From NCBI GenBank assembly GCA_039105265.1, contig JAPFFF010000013.1:3658001-3722000 (forward strand): a stretch of 64,000 nucleotides of DNA. The letters are read 5' to 3'. The notes beneath the pieces were generated by a model. That model was not told where the DNA came from, ran no database searches, and saw nothing but the letters and a program-made list of their open reading frames with translations. The DNA is from Tritrichomonas musculus (lineage: Eukaryota; Parabasalia; Tritrichomonadida; Tritrichomonadidae). The position numbers and the translations under genes were made by a program. Positions within the stretch are counted from its first letter, which is position 1; each line of letters opens with the position of its first letter. Below are positions 63,605 to 64,000 of the stretch, piece by piece.

Positions 63605-64000
63605 AATTAAGAACCAAATTAATCTATTAAAATAATAATATCTTTTAAATATAAAATACTTTTCTATCATTTTCACTTATCAAATAATTATTTTCTGCCA
63701 ATAGACAAGTTGTTATCTTTTGACAACTAGCTTTTCGTTTTTTAATATGTAAAATGTAAGTATAAAAAAATTAATTTTTCATATATATTAAATATTTAAT
63801 TATATATTACATATTTTTTTTTTCAATGACAATTCAAAAATTAAATGAGTAGATAAAATTTTTGAATTCTTAATCGTAATTGAATTTGTATTTTTTTAAA
63901 AAATCATAGTTTATAAACGGCATCGCAAGTTTCTTGTATTTATGTATCGATATCAAAAAGTCAATCAATTATCGATCTCGAGAATCGGAGAATAACAAGT

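Larger units (their letters stand above)
59583..64000. mobile_element. Possible outer inverted-repeat element interrupted by mariner and the 2.2-kb TIR element
   Basis: ACTTGTTATTTTGAGAATCG at about 59584 resembles the inverse of the window's last bases (ACTTGTTATTCTCCGATTCT), and both are followed by GATATC/TCGAGA words. The right end coincides with the end of the window, so it cannot be verified. If real, two younger elements sit inside it. Confidence 0.35.

Overview
The window looks like nuclear DNA of a parabasalid flagellate, most likely a Tritrichomonas-type genome. It is very AT-rich. The host genes belong to families expanded in trichomonads: DUF3447/ankyrin proteins, BspA-like leucine-rich-repeat proteins, a TKL kinase with Sel1-like repeats, and a giant HECT ubiquitin ligase. 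These sit among many mobile elements (mariner, pogo, P-element-like, TIR-only elements, Polinton/Maverick fossils). The assignment rests on family content; no species marker is present.

Layout. 0-0.25 kb: the C-terminal end of a Q/N/Y/P-rich protein. 1.0-3.0 kb: a TA-flanked pogo-like transposon with an intact transposase, sitting between a second, outer pair of inverted repeats. 3.2-16.6 kb (minus): a decayed DUF3447/ankyrin gene whose last intervening sequence is split by about 9 kb of foreign DNA. That DNA is a 23-bp repeat array with an element terminus, then a 7.7-kb element with near-identical inverted arms of 2-2.5 kb. 17.7-18.1 kb: a small TIR element with an 8-bp target duplication. 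18.3-21.5 kb (minus): a decayed DUF3447-ankyrin-LRR gene fused onto a kinase-Sel1 pseudogene. 21.6 kb: a tRNA-like sequence. 21.8-24.1 kb (plus): a DUF3447-ankyrin-BspA gene in two exons. 24.5-27.9 kb: a Polinton/Maverick fossil carrying a MITE. 28.4-36.1 kb (minus): a 2546-residue HECT ligase. 36.7-37.6 kb: a DUF3447 fragment. 38.2-41.2 kb: a P-element/THAP9-like transposase gene. 42.7-48.0 kb (minus): an apparently intact DUF3447/ankyrin gene with one ankyrin repeat per exon. 49.2-52.0 kb: TIR-element debris. 52.1-56.1 kb: a pogo-like transposon with long TIRs and a minisatellite. 56.1-57.6 kb: a virus-like element end with a 305-residue reading frame. 58.1-59.5 kb: a rearranged P-element-like relic. 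60.0-61.3 kb: an intact-looking mariner. 61.4-63.6 kb: a non-coding TIR element.

The most unusual structure is in the ankyrin genes. Single ankyrin repeats occur as islands of almost exactly 102 bp (34 codons, phase 0), separated by 170-630 bp of non-coding sequence. Joining the islands at a common point restores the repeat spacing every time, yet I see no constant GT...AG at the borders. The intervening sequences are themselves degenerate tandem arrays of a unit of about 26 bp that resembles the borders. The same architecture recurs in four genes or pseudogenes here.
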